From positions 4,340,001 through 4,404,000 of the forward strand of contig NZ_CP135079.1 of assembly GCF_032121415.1 (NCBI RefSeq): DNA of 64,000 bases. The letters are read 5' to 3'. The DNA comes from Streptomyces parvus. Lineage in GTDB: Bacteria; Actinomycetota; Actinomycetes; Streptomycetales; Streptomycetaceae. The notes under the pieces are model-generated. The model searched no databases. It was not told where the DNA came from and saw only the letters and a list, made by a program, of their open reading frames with translations. Of this stretch, positions 16,388 to 25,677 are shown piece after piece; positions within the stretch are counted from its first letter, which is position 1; each line of letters starts with the position of its first letter. Position numbers and translations under genes: made by a program.

Positions 16388-16846
16388 TCAGTGGTGCCAG
16401 GCCCTCCCCCCGACGTTGTGGATCATCCGCTGCAGCACCTTGAGCGCGGCGACGAACTCCGCGTCGTCGATGCCCTCGTGGATCTTTGCCCTCGCCCGGG
16501 CGACCCGGGCGTACGCCTTCTCGCGCAGCGCCCGCCCCCCGGGCGTCAGCCGCAGCCGCCCGGAGTCCTCGGTGGCCAGGCCCTGCCGGAGGAGGCCGTC
16601 GACGGCCTCCTCGATGCCGTCGGTCCCGGCGTCGAGGTAGCCGCTGAGCAGGGCGACCACCTCGGCCCGGTCCCGGCCCTCCTCGTCCGCCCCGTCCAGT
16701 TGGTTGAGCACCCACCAGGGCGGCTGCGTGAGTCCGTTCTCGGCCAGCGCCGACCTGATGTGGGTGACCGTCGCCTCGTGCGCGGCCCAGCTCCAGTAAC
16801 CGATCGGCTGGAGGGCGAGTCCCGCGTCGTCGTGTGAGTAGTCCAT
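16388..16846 (-). CDS. MarR-family transcriptional regulator
   Basis: 152 residues. Winged helix-turn-helix of the MarR type: LTQPPWWVLNQLDGADEEGR, then DGIEEAVDGLLRQGLATEDS and the wing GRLRLTPGGRALREKA. Helices at both ends would form the dimer. It sits tail to tail with the LysE-type exporter 17 bases away, and 175 bases from the divergent glycosyltransferase gene. No operator is obvious. Target unknown. Confidence 0.85.
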   Translation of the reverse strand: MDYSHDDAGLALQPIGYWSWAAHEATVTHIRSALAENGLTQPPWWVLNQLDGADEEGRDRAEVVALLSGYLDAGTDGIEEAVDGLLRQGLATEDSGRLRLTPGGRALREKAYARVARARAKIHEGIDDAEFVAALKVLQRMIHNVGGRAWHH

Positions 16847-17022
16847 GGCCCAGAACGTAGAACCTCAAGCGAAGTCGAGGTCAAGCCCCGCTCGCCGGGG
16901 AGCCTCCCGGCCCCGGTCATCCGGCGGACGCGCAGAGTTCACCCGCTGTCGTGGCGGGTGTCATCCGATCCTTCCGCGGTCTCACTACGTTGTCGGGACC
17001 ATGATCGAAGGTGAGGGCGCGC

Positions 17023-17988
17023 GTGCCGAAACTGTCCGTTGTCGTACCGCTCCACAATGTCGCGGCCTACGCCCCGACCACGCTGGGGAGCCTGGCCCGC
17101 AACGCGGACCCGGACATCGAGTTCCTGCTGGTCGATGACGCGTCCGGCGACGGCACGCAGGACATCGTCGACCACTGGGCCGAGCGGCTGCCGCGCGCCC
17201 GCGTGATCAGGCACGGTACGAACGTCGGCATCGCGGCCGCCCGCAACAGCGGCATCGACGCCGCCGAGGGCGACTACCTCACCTTCCTCGACGGCGACGA
17301 CTGGTACGCCCCAGGCCACCTGGGCCGGCTGCTGCGCGCCGCCCAGGACCTCGACTGCGACTTCGCCCGCACCGACCACGTGCAGTCCACCGGCACCAGC
17401 CGGGTCGTGCGGCGCGCACCCGCCCCGCTCCGGGACACCCCGCTCGACCCCCGCGACGGCATCGGGGTGCCCGAGCGCGAGACCATGGTCGACTACCCGT
17501 TCGTCTGGGCCGGGATCTACCACCGGCGGCTCTTCGCGGACGGCGCCCAGCGCTTCGCCACCGAACTGCGCACCGCCGAGGACCGGCTGTGGATCTGGCA
17601 GCTCCATCTGCGCGCCCGCACCTACGCGGCCCTCGGGCTGTACGGCATCTTCTACCGGCGCGGGGTCACCACCTCCCTGACCCAGATCAAGGACGCCCGC
17701 CAGCTCGACTTCTTCGCCTCCTACGACACGCTGCTCGACCAGCTGCGCGCCGACCGGGACGCGGACGTCCTGCTGCCGAAGGCCGTCCGTACCTACTGCG
17801 CGATGATCGCCTTCCACAACGAGAAGGCCGGCGACTACGAGCCCGCCACCGCCCGGAAACTGCGCGCCGAGTCCACCGCCGCGCTGGGCCGGATGCCTCA
17901 GGACGTGCTCGACCGCACCCTGACGATGATCGACGACAAGCGCGGCACGCTGCTCAGCCGTCTGCGCACCAAGCAGAAGGCCGCCTGA
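17023..17988 (+). CDS. family 2 glycosyltransferase (copy A)
   Basis: 321 residues. GT-A fold: PKLSVVVPLHNVAAYAPTTL at the N-terminus, DDASGDGT and the metal-binding FLDGDDW (Asp90-Gly-Asp92-Asp93). The C-terminal half is helical. GTG 17023 is chosen because GAAGGTGAGG lies at good spacing and the paralogue at 25674-26663 starts the same way (VVKLSVIVPF). First gene of the surface-polymer block and followed four bases later by a polysialyltransferase-like gene. Probably primes or extends the polymer; acceptor unknown. Confidence 0.88.
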   Translation: MPKLSVVVPLHNVAAYAPTTLGSLARNADPDIEFLLVDDASGDGTQDIVDHWAERLPRARVIRHGTNVGIAAARNSGIDAAEGDYLTFLDGDDWYAPGHLGRLLRAAQDLDCDFARTDHVQSTGTSRVVRRAPAPLRDTPLDPRDGIGVPERETMVDYPFVWAGIYHRRLFADGAQRFATELRTAEDRLWIWQLHLRARTYAALGLYGIFYRRGVTTSLTQIKDARQLDFFASYDTLLDQLRADRDADVLLPKAVRTYCAMIAFHNEKAGDYEPATARKLRAESTAALGRMPQDVLDRTLTMIDDKRGTLLSRLRTKQKAA

Positions 17989-17991
17989 CCG

Positions 17992-19380
17992 ATGACCGTG
18001 TCCGCTTCCGTCCGTACGCCCCCGCGCACCCAGATCTTCCAGGTCTCCACCCTGTACGGCGCGGCCACCCTCGCCGCCGCGCTCGACGCCGGACAGTTCG
18101 GCCGGGCCCTCGACAGCCACCGCATCCTGCTGGTCTCCAACAACGCGGCCGTCCCCGAGACCGCCCTGCGCCTGGAGGAGATGCGCGGTTACGGATCCCT
18201 CGCCGCCCGCTTCGACGCCGTCGTCGACTGGAACGAGGCCATCAGCCCGCACCACCCCAGCGGCTGGGGCCCCCGCTCCGAGGAGACCGTCCTGTGGCAG
18301 CGGGCCTTCCGCCTCGCCTGGGACATCGCCCCCGACGCCCCCGTCGACCTCGCGGTCGAGTCCATCCAGGTCAACCCGGCCCGCGCGCTCGCCGCGATCT
18401 TCTCCGAGAGCGCCGTCCACGTCTACGCCGACGGCTTGATGAGCTACGGCCCCACCCGCAACCGGATGCCCCAGTCCATCGCCTGCCGCATCCGGCGCGT
18501 CCTCCACCTCGACCTGGTCACCGGGGTGCGCCCGCTCCTCCTCGCCGAGGCCGGCGTCGAACCCGAACTCGTCCCCGACGACGCCTTCCGCGCGGTCCTC
18601 TCCGAGATCGCCACCGCAGCGGCGGGCGACAAGGGGCTCGCCGCCGCCGAGGCCGCCGCCCCCACCGCGATGCTCCTCGGCCAGTACCTCGCCGCCCTCA
18701 CCATCCTCACCCCGGAGGAGGAAGAGGAGCTGCACATCCGGATGCTGCGCGGAGCCGCCCGCGCCGGACACACCTCCATCCTCTTCAAGCCGCACCCCAC
18801 CGCCCCGGCCCGCTACTCCCGCGCCCTGGACGAGGCCGCCGCCGAACTCGGCGTACGGCTCACCACGCTGGACAGCCCGCTGCTCGCCGAGACGCTGTAC
18901 GAGCGGTGCGCGCCCACCCTCGTCGTCGGCTGCTTCTCCACCGCGATGTTCACCGCCGCCGCCTACTACGGCATCCCCGTCGCCCGCGTCGGCACCCGGC
19001 TGGTCCTCGACCGGATCACCCCGTACGAGAACAGCAACCGCATCCCGCTGACGATCACCGACCACCTCGTGCCCGACCTGGACACGCAGGGCGGCCCGGA
19101 AGCGCCGGGCGCCGGGGGCGTTCCCCACCTGCCGCGCACCGCGCCGGACACCCTCGCCCCGCTGGTGCGGACCGTCGGCTACTGCATGCAGGCCAAGCTC
19201 AACCCCGGGCTGCGCCCGGAGGCCGAGGCCTGGCTGCGGGAGCACCTCGACCCCACCACCCAGCACTACTTCAAGCGCCGCCGTCTGCAGAGCCTCACCC
19301 TGCCCGGCGGCGGCCCCCGGGGCGCGGCGGTCCGGCTGCGCCGCACCGTTCGGCGCACCCGCAGCACCCTGGGCCTCTGA
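17992..19380 (+). CDS. polysialyltransferase-like protein (copy A)
   Basis: 462 residues resembling the POLYST family (alpha-2,8-polysialyltransferases) found in Streptomyces and Neisseria. Seen: IFQVSTLYGAATLAAALDAG, VDWNEAISPHHPSGW, ILFKPHPTAPARYSRAL (the HP motif of these enzymes) and a late VVGCFSTAMFTAAAYYG (the SS/ST motif). A basic tail (YFKRRRL) may bind membrane. Coupled to the GT2 gene, four bases apart. Likely polymerises CMP-activated nonulosonic acid into the wall polymer. Family call is by motif memory. Confidence 0.8.
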   Translation: MTVSASVRTPPRTQIFQVSTLYGAATLAAALDAGQFGRALDSHRILLVSNNAAVPETALRLEEMRGYGSLAARFDAVVDWNEAISPHHPSGWGPRSEETVLWQRAFRLAWDIAPDAPVDLAVESIQVNPARALAAIFSESAVHVYADGLMSYGPTRNRMPQSIACRIRRVLHLDLVTGVRPLLLAEAGVEPELVPDDAFRAVLSEIATAAAGDKGLAAAEAAAPTAMLLGQYLAALTILTPEEEEELHIRMLRGAARAGHTSILFKPHPTAPARYSRALDEAAAELGVRLTTLDSPLLAETLYERCAPTLVVGCFSTAMFTAAAYYGIPVARVGTRLVLDRITPYENSNRIPLTITDHLVPDLDTQGGPEAPGAGGVPHLPRTAPDTLAPLVRTVGYCMQAKLNPGLRPEAEAWLREHLDPTTQHYFKRRRLQSLTLPGGGPRGAAVRLRRTVRRTRSTLGL

Positions 19381-19446
19381 CCCGGGGCCGGGACCGGGGC
19401 CCGAACCCCGGTGCCGGCGTCCGACTCACAGAACGGCGGAACGAGC

Positions 19447-20796
19447 ATGGGCCAGACCCTCACCGGGCTGCTCACGTCAGTACGTGCGATAGCGGGACGG
19501 CCGGGATCGCCGCCCCGGGCACGCCCCGGCGACGGACCGGACCCGGCGCTCCTGGCCGCCCTGCGGCACTGCGGCGACCACCTCGCCGCCCTCGCCGCCT
19601 CCGGCCCCCTCACCGACGCCCGCCGTACCCGGCTCATCGCGTCGATCGGGGCCCTGACCACCGCGTGCTCCACCCCGGACGCCGACGCGTTCGACGCGCT
19701 GCTGCGGACCGGGCAGCAGGCGCTGGACAGCGGCGGCGACGCCGAGGCCCGCCTCGCCCTGGCCCTCGCCGACGAGGCGACCGCCCTGCGCGCCCGCTCC
19801 AAGGGCGCCTGGCGGCTGCGCGGCAACGCCCTGGACGCGCTCGGCCGGAGCGAGGAGGCGATCACCGCGTACGAACGCCACCTCGCGCTCCAGCAGAACA
19901 CCGCCGCCTCGCGTGATGTCGAACGCCGGGTCGCCGCCCTCCGCGCGGCGGGCGACCTCATCGACGAGGCGCTGGCGTTGGCCGGTGACGGTGACGGTGA
20001 CGGTGACGGGAGTGAGGGCGCGGCCGGGGCGGTCCGCCTCTCCCGCCGGCTGCCCGCCGCCGACGCCCGCGCCGCCTTCACCGAACTCGTCCGGCTCCGT
20101 ACCACCGAACGCGGCGCCGCCGACCCCGCCGTACGCCGGCTCGCCGCCCTCTACGCCGAGCACCGCCGGCTCTCGGACCGCGACCCGATGGCCGACCCGC
20201 TGCTCGGCGGGGCCGAACCCATCGGCGTCCCCGGTCTGCGCCGGTTCCTCGCGGGCCGGGCCGTCTGCCTGGTCGCCGACACACCGCACACCGCCGAGCA
20301 GGAACAGCGGCCCGGCAGTTCCCTGGCCGCCCTCATCGAGGGCTACGACCTCGTCGTGCGCTGCGACGCCGTACGCCACGCCGCCCCCACCGCCCGAACC
20401 GACCTGCACGCCGTCACCCTGCGCGGCGACGCCCCGTGGAAGGGCCCCCGGTGGGGCCGCCGGGCCACCGCCCGGCTGGTCTTCGGCGACCCGCTCCCGC
20501 ACTGGCGGCTCGCCGTGCGCAGCCGGCTCGTCCCCGGCGCCCAGGACCGCATCGGCGACGCGACGCTGCGCCGCCCGTTGCACGACCCCGCGCTGCTCGC
20601 CGGGGCGGCGGATGCGGACGGGCCCGCGAGCACCGCGTACACCGTGCTGCGGCTCCTCGACTTCCTGGGCACCCCCGCCCGGGTGGACCTCATCGGGTTC
20701 GAAGGACCGGCGGCCCTGTCCCCGCGCGAGCGGGAGTGGATCGGATCGCGGGCCGGGACCACGGACGACACCGCAGTGAGGATCACGCTGAGATGA
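19447..20796 (+). CDS. TPR protein with sialyltransferase-like C-terminal domain
   Basis: 449 residues. The middle (about 85-170) contains TPR-like helices (AWRLRGNALDALGRSEEAIT, AYERHLALQ). Around residue 170 a (GGTGAC)4 repeat encodes GDGDGDGDG. The C-terminal part has AGRAVCLVADTPHTAEQE then YDLVVRCDAVRHA and TDLHAVTLRGD, a layout like the L-motif of GT29 sialyltransferases (G-N-S...IDxxDxVxRxN). ATG 19447 follows GGCGGAACG. The stop overlaps the next start (ATGA). Role in adding or capping nonulosonic acid is inferred. Confidence 0.6.
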   Translation: MGQTLTGLLTSVRAIAGRPGSPPRARPGDGPDPALLAALRHCGDHLAALAASGPLTDARRTRLIASIGALTTACSTPDADAFDALLRTGQQALDSGGDAEARLALALADEATALRARSKGAWRLRGNALDALGRSEEAITAYERHLALQQNTAASRDVERRVAALRAAGDLIDEALALAGDGDGDGDGSEGAAGAVRLSRRLPAADARAAFTELVRLRTTERGAADPAVRRLAALYAEHRRLSDRDPMADPLLGGAEPIGVPGLRRFLAGRAVCLVADTPHTAEQEQRPGSSLAALIEGYDLVVRCDAVRHAAPTARTDLHAVTLRGDAPWKGPRWGRRATARLVFGDPLPHWRLAVRSRLVPGAQDRIGDATLRRPLHDPALLAGAADADGPASTAYTVLRLLDFLGTPARVDLIGFEGPAALSPREREWIGSRAGTTDDTAVRITLR

Positions 20797-23129
20797 CGAC
20801 GCACGCCTCCACCCCCGAGGCCGGGTCCGCATCCGCCGACGACCGTCGCGCCGTCACCGGGAAGCGCCGGATCGCCTTCGCCGTGTACCTCGCCGACGCG
20901 GGCGAACTGCCGGGACTCCAGGCCCTCCTGCGCAGCCTCGCGCTGAGCAACCCGGCTCTCTGCGAGGACGTCGTCGTCCTGCACCCCGGCCTTCCGGACG
21001 CCGCCTTCGACGCCGTCCACCGGCTGCACCCCCGGCTGATCGCGCGCCCGGCCGCCGGACACCACGACGTGTTCCGCCTCGACGGCTACGACACCGTCAT
21101 CGCCCTCACCCCCGCCCTGGTCGTCCTCGGCAGGATCGACCCGCTGCTGCGTCTGCGTACGGGCGTGGCCGCCGTGCCGCGCACCGCCCCGGACGGCGTC
21201 CCCGGCCCGCGCCACGGCTTCGCCGACGACGGCCTCCTGGTGATCCAGCGCCAGGACCTCGCCCACCCCGTACCGCCCGCCGCCGCGCGGGACATCCCGG
21301 AGGGCCTCCTCGTACCCCTGGACTCCCGGTACGACTTCCGGGCTCTGCGGCTCGGCGACGACCTGGCGGTCCCCGAAGAAGTCGTCGTCCTGAACTTCGC
21401 CGACGTGCCGATGCCCGGCACCGGCCCCGCCCACGCGGCCCGGGCGCGCCACGACCTGGACGACCAGGCGTTCCGCGCCGCCTACCTCGCCCTTCCCGGC
21501 GCGAAACACCCCGACCTGCTGCTGCATCTCGCCCTCCCGTTCCCCGACGGGTCCCGGCCGCCGATCGACCTGGTCCGGCAGCTCGCCGAGATCCACCGGG
21601 GGCGCGGGCACCACGATGTGGCCGTCGCCCTGCTGGGCGAGGCCGTCGCGGACCGCCCCGACCTGCCACGCTGCCACGAGACGCTCGGGGTCTGCCTGAT
21701 GGCGCTGTCCCGGTACGAGGAGGCCGAGACGCATCTCCTCCTGGCGACCGCGTCCCCGGATTTCGCCCCCCGCGCGTACGGCCAACTCGCCCGGTTGGCC
21801 TGGCTGCTGGGCCGAAGCGAGGACGCCCGGGGGTACGCGCTCGCCGGTCTGGAGTCCGACCCGACCGATGCCAACTGCCGCGCCTGGTACGCCCGTACGT
21901 CCGAGATGGTCGCGGCGGACGCCACCGCGCCGGAGACTCCGGCCGGCGAACAGCTCGCCCATGTCGCCCTGTTCGCGGACGGGGACGAGAACGCGGGCGA
22001 CAAGGTGCTGCCCGAGGCGGTCCGCAGCTGCTTCACCGCCGACACCGGCCCCGGCCGCTGGCACCAGCAGCACGCGCACCTGCTGGTCGACGAGACCGGC
22101 CTCGAACGCCTCAACGCCCGGCGGGCCGTGATCGTCGGCGGCGGCGGGCTCTTCCTCCCCGACACCGCGCCCAACGGCAACAGCGGCTGGCAGTGGAACA
22201 TCCCCGACGACGTGCTCGCCCGGATCACCGCCCCCCTGGCGGTCTTCGCCGTCGGCTACAACGTCTTCGACGGCCAGCGCTACCGGCGCGAGCGCTTCGC
22301 GGCCTCCCTGCAAGCCCTGGTCGAGCGGTCCGCGTTCTTCGGGCTGCGCAACCACGGCTCCGTCGCCCGGGTCAGGGAGCTGCTGCCCGCCTCCCTCCGC
22401 GAGAAGGTGCGCTACCAGCCCTGCCCCACCACGGTCGCCCGCCACCTCGACGCCCGCCTCGCCGGAACGGCGGTACGCGAGGACACCGTCCTCGTCAACT
22501 GCGCCTACGACCGGGCCGGGCTCCGCTTCGGCCACGACTACGGGCACTTCCTCGCGGAGATGGCCGCGGCGATCCGGGCCATGTCGGCCGCTGCGGAGGT
22601 CCGTTACGCCGCGCACATGCCCGCCGACGAACGCTTCGTCGACGATCTGCGGCGCGAGCACGGCCTCGCCCTCCCCGTGGAGCCGCTGTACCTGCTCTCC
22701 AACGACGCCATCCGCGACCTCTACCGGCGCACCCGGCTGGTGATCGGCATGCGCGGTCACGCCGGGATGATCCCCTTCGGCTGCGGCACCCCCGTCATCA
22801 GCCTGGTCTCGCACCCCAAACTGGCCTACTTCCTGGCCGACATCGACCGGTCCGACTGGGGCGTCTCCGTCCACGAACGGGCCCTCGGCGCCCGCCTGGC
22901 GGAGCGGGCCCTCGCCGTGCTGGCCGACCATCCGGCGGCGGTGGCCGACGTCCACGACCGGCAGCGGATGCTGTGGTCCGTGACCCGGGACAACCTCGCG
23001 CTGCTGCGTGAACTCACCGGTCTGCCCGACCCGTTCGGCGATCCGGACCGGGGTGCGGACGCCGTGGTCCCCGCGCCCCGGTCCGTCGCCGACCGGGACC
23101 GGCCCACCCGCCCCCGGAACCACGCGTGA
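20793..23129 (+). CDS. three-domain GT8-like / TPR / polysaccharide pyruvyltransferase protein
   Basis: 778 residues. Domain 1 (about 25-270): RRIAFAVYLADAGELPGLQA, DGYDTVIALTPALVVLGRID and FADDGLLVIQR, matching GT8-type hexosyltransferases but without a clear DxD. Domain 2 (about 285-380): TPR-like helices (AVALLGEAVADRPDLPRCHE). Domain 3 (about 390-770): polysaccharide pyruvyltransferase, with GDKVLPEAV, VGGGGLF, GLRNHGSVARVREL and MRGHAGMIPFGCGTPVISLV. Pyruvyl ketals make wall polymers anionic and can anchor S-layer-type proteins. ATG overlaps the previous TGA. The combination in one chain is unusual. Confidence 0.75.
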   Translation: MTTHASTPEAGSASADDRRAVTGKRRIAFAVYLADAGELPGLQALLRSLALSNPALCEDVVVLHPGLPDAAFDAVHRLHPRLIARPAAGHHDVFRLDGYDTVIALTPALVVLGRIDPLLRLRTGVAAVPRTAPDGVPGPRHGFADDGLLVIQRQDLAHPVPPAAARDIPEGLLVPLDSRYDFRALRLGDDLAVPEEVVVLNFADVPMPGTGPAHAARARHDLDDQAFRAAYLALPGAKHPDLLLHLALPFPDGSRPPIDLVRQLAEIHRGRGHHDVAVALLGEAVADRPDLPRCHETLGVCLMALSRYEEAETHLLLATASPDFAPRAYGQLARLAWLLGRSEDARGYALAGLESDPTDANCRAWYARTSEMVAADATAPETPAGEQLAHVALFADGDENAGDKVLPEAVRSCFTADTGPGRWHQQHAHLLVDETGLERLNARRAVIVGGGGLFLPDTAPNGNSGWQWNIPDDVLARITAPLAVFAVGYNVFDGQRYRRERFAASLQALVERSAFFGLRNHGSVARVRELLPASLREKVRYQPCPTTVARHLDARLAGTAVREDTVLVNCAYDRAGLRFGHDYGHFLAEMAAAIRAMSAAAEVRYAAHMPADERFVDDLRREHGLALPVEPLYLLSNDAIRDLYRRTRLVIGMRGHAGMIPFGCGTPVISLVSHPKLAYFLADIDRSDWGVSVHERALGARLAERALAVLADHPAAVADVHDRQRMLWSVTRDNLALLRELTGLPDPFGDPDRGADAVVPAPRSVADRDRPTRPRNHA

Positions 23130-23214
23130 ACCCCGTACCGCCCGTCGGCCGGCCCCGGACACGGGTGACCCGCGGCCCCGCACGGCCCCGGAACCACACG
23201 TGATCCGTACCGCC
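23112..23214 (+). repeat. imperfect direct duplication of a gene tail
   Basis: About 30 bases at 23112-23143, starting CCCCGGAACCACGCGTGA (which includes the stop codon of the preceding gene), recur at 23185-23214 as CCCCGGAACCACACGTGA. Both copies continue into CCGTACCGCCC. The second copy lies in the short gap before the acyltransferase gene. Confidence 0.55.
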
Positions 23215-23234
23215 CCGCCCACCCCCTGAGGAAC

Positions 23235-24329
23235 ATGTCCACCACACCTCCCGCCTCGGCCTCCGCATCCGCTCCCGCCACGACGGCCCCTCAGGCGCCG
23301 CGCCCCGACCGGGCCGGGCACCGCCACGACATCGACCTCATCCGGCTGCTCTGCTCCATCGGCGTCATCGGCCTCCACACCGGCTCGGCGTTCGTGAACA
23401 CCGTGGGCCGTACGGCGTCGGAGGGGGCCGGCACCTACTGGGCCGGGCTGACCGCCGACTCCGCCGGGCGCTTCGCCGTACCGCTCTTCTTCGCCATCGC
23501 CGGCTGGGTGGTCCTGGTCGGGGCCCCGCCCAAGGACGGCGCCCGGCTCCGGCGGCGCATCGTGCGGATCACCGTGCCGCTCGCCGTCTGGACCGCGCTC
23601 TACATCGCCTGGGGCAAGCTGCGCGACACCAACGACGACCCGGTCCGCCACCTCGCCCTGGACTCCGTGTTCGCCTCGGTCCGCCCCGCCTACCACCTCT
23701 GGTACCTGTACGCCTACCTCCCCGTGATCATGGTCCTGGGGCTGGTCGTCCTCGTCCGGGCGGGCAGACGGCCGTGGGGCCTCGGCGCGGTCCTGCTCGT
23801 CCTGGCGTCCGCCCCGTCGCTCCTCGGCGACCTGGCCGAGGCGACCGGCCGCGAACTGCCGCGTTTCGGTTGGGCGTTCGCCCCGTACCAGCTGATCTAC
23901 GCGGTGCTCGGGGCGCTGCTGCTCGCCGCCCCCGCCGGGGCGTTCGGCAGGCGGCGGTGGCCCTGGCTGCTGCTCGCGGCGGCCGGACTCGCCGGAGTGA
24001 TCGCGTACCAGCACGAGGTGCACTACGCGATCCCGTACGCGCACGTCCTGGTGGCCCTGTTCAGCTGCGGGGTCCTGGTGTCCCTGCACGGCGTGCGGGT
24101 CCCGGAGCGGGTGCGGCCCACGCTGGCCCGGCTGTCCGAGGCGTCGTTCGGGGCCTACCTGGTGCACGTCCTCGTGCTCGGCGTCCTCACCGACACCTTG
24201 GTCGGTGAGGACCTGGGCGGGACGGCCGCCGTGGCGCTCGCGGCCGGGATCACGGTGGCCACGACGGCCCTGTCGTTCGGCGCGGCCCTGCTGTGGGGGC
24301 GGGCTGGGGCGAGCAAGATCCTGGGCTGA
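23235..24329 (+). CDS. acyltransferase 3 family membrane protein
   Basis: 364 residues, about ten membrane helices. The start RHDIDLIRLLCSIGVIGLHT and LFFAIAGWVVLVG, VRITVPLAVWTALYIAW are typical of the OafA/WecH acyltransferase-3 family, which O- or N-acylates surface sugars. In this place it probably O-acetylates the nonulosonate polymer. A Ser/Ala/Pro-rich 30-residue N-terminus precedes the first helix. It follows the 778-residue gene by 105 bases and ends ten bases from the convergent polysialyltransferase copy B. Confidence 0.85.
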   Translation: MSTTPPASASASAPATTAPQAPRPDRAGHRHDIDLIRLLCSIGVIGLHTGSAFVNTVGRTASEGAGTYWAGLTADSAGRFAVPLFFAIAGWVVLVGAPPKDGARLRRRIVRITVPLAVWTALYIAWGKLRDTNDDPVRHLALDSVFASVRPAYHLWYLYAYLPVIMVLGLVVLVRAGRRPWGLGAVLLVLASAPSLLGDLAEATGRELPRFGWAFAPYQLIYAVLGALLLAAPAGAFGRRRWPWLLLAAAGLAGVIAYQHEVHYAIPYAHVLVALFSCGVLVSLHGVRVPERVRPTLARLSEASFGAYLVHVLVLGVLTDTLVGEDLGGTAAVALAAGITVATTALSFGAALLWGRAGASKILG

Positions 24330-24339
24330 GCCCTGGTGC

Positions 24340-25677
24340 TCAGCGACTCCCGCCCCGCAGCGCCCGCGCCCGCCGGACCACCCGGCGCAGCGCCGGGTTC
24401 GAGCGCAGGAACGCCAGCCGGGCCGGGACCACGCCGGGCAGCGCGAGCGAGGCCAGGCGGCGGCGCCTGAAGTAGCGCCAGGTGCGGCTGTCCAGATGCG
24501 CGGCGAGGTAGCGCTCGGCGGCCGGGCGCAGATCGGGGCGCACCTTCGGCCGCATCGCGAAGGCGACGGCGGCCAGCAGGCCGTCCAACTCGGCCCCGGA
24601 TGCGGTCTCCTGTCGCGCGGCTGCCTCCTCCGAGCCGCCGAGCCCCGGCAGCACCGCGTCGGCGAGTGTCGCCGCCGTCCGCTCCGGGTTCTCGTACGGG
24701 GTCAGGCGCTCCAGCAGCAGCCCCGTGCCGACGGTCGCCACCGGCAGGCCGTGGAACCGGGCCGCCCCGAACAGCGCCGCCGAGGTGCAGCCCACGACCA
24801 GAGCGGGCCGCAGCCGGTGCGCCAGCACCTCGGCCGGGACCGGCGGCAGGCCGGCGAGGACGGTCAGTTCGACGCCGTGGCGGTCCGCCTCCGCGCGCAG
24901 CGCCGCCGGGTCTTCCCACGGGGCGTACGGATCCGGTGCGTACACCAGCCGGGTGTGACCGAGCGACACCGCCCCGCGCACCATCTCCCGCCGCAGCCCC
25001 GCCTCGTCGGCCGCCGGGATCAGCCCGGCCCCCGCCAGATCCTGCCCGAGCAGCAGCGCCGGCTCCTCGACGGCGGGCAGCACCACATCCGCGTCCGCGA
25101 GTTCGGCGACGACCTCGGTGATCGCCTCGGCCGGAACGCCGCGCGGCTCCACCCCGAACTCGCCGAGCAGCAGCGGGCGCACCCCGGCGACCAGGTCCGG
25201 ATGGAGCAGCCGCCGCACCCGGGTCCCGGTCAGCGGCGGGATCTTCTCCCCGGTCGGGCCGTACGCGCCGGGCCCCTCGGCGTACACATCGACGGGGGCG
25301 CCGGCGAACACCTGGGTCAGGGCCCGGGCGGGGCCGGCGTGCGGGGAGTCCACGACGAGCTCCAGCTCCTCCTCGCCGAGCCCCCAGGCCCGCCGGAAGT
25401 GGCGCTCCCACAGTGGGGCGTCGTCCGCCCGGGGATTCCAGCCGTCCGGGTGGAAGGGGGCGATCGCGTCGTTCCACGAGAGCACCGCGTCGAACCGGGT
25501 GCGCAACCGCTCGAACCCGGCGCTTTCCGAGACATCGGCGACCGTCTCCGGGGCGGGACCGGTCCGGGACAGCAGCAGGATCCGGCGGTCGGGCCCGGTG
25601 AAGCAGCCCGCGTCGATCGCCGCGGCGAGCAGCACCGCCGCCCCGGGCGAGGAGGCGTGGAAGATCCGGATGGTCAT
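24340..25677 (-). CDS. polysialyltransferase-like protein (copy B)
   Basis: 445 residues, clearly paralogous to the protein at 17992-19380: IFHASSPGAAVLLAAAIDAG at the N-terminus, VLSWNDAIAPFHPDGW, LLLGEFGVEPRGVP, LVVGCTSAALFGAARFHG and YFRRRRLASLALPG at the C-terminus. The KPHP motif of copy A reads APDPYAP here, so the conserved His is replaced, which may alter specificity. The ATG overlaps the stop of the upstream GT2 gene by four bases (24-strand order: GT2-B then this gene). Confidence 0.78.
   Translation of the reverse strand: MTIRIFHASSPGAAVLLAAAIDAGCFTGPDRRILLLSRTGPAPETVADVSESAGFERLRTRFDAVLSWNDAIAPFHPDGWNPRADDAPLWERHFRRAWGLGEEELELVVDSPHAGPARALTQVFAGAPVDVYAEGPGAYGPTGEKIPPLTGTRVRRLLHPDLVAGVRPLLLGEFGVEPRGVPAEAITEVVAELADADVVLPAVEEPALLLGQDLAGAGLIPAADEAGLRREMVRGAVSLGHTRLVYAPDPYAPWEDPAALRAEADRHGVELTVLAGLPPVPAEVLAHRLRPALVVGCTSAALFGAARFHGLPVATVGTGLLLERLTPYENPERTAATLADAVLPGLGGSEEAAARQETASGAELDGLLAAVAFAMRPKVRPDLRPAAERYLAAHLDSRTWRYFRRRRLASLALPGVVPARLAFLRSNPALRRVVRRARALRGGSR

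Noticed and set aside
16939..19266. 775-codon open frame on the minus strand
   Set aside because: Antisense shadow of the GT2 and polysialyltransferase genes, no recognisable motifs.
20343..24167. 1274-codon open frame on the minus strand
   Set aside because: It is antisense to three well-supported polymer genes; its low-complexity Gly/Arg/Val composition is the usual shadow of high-GC coding DNA.
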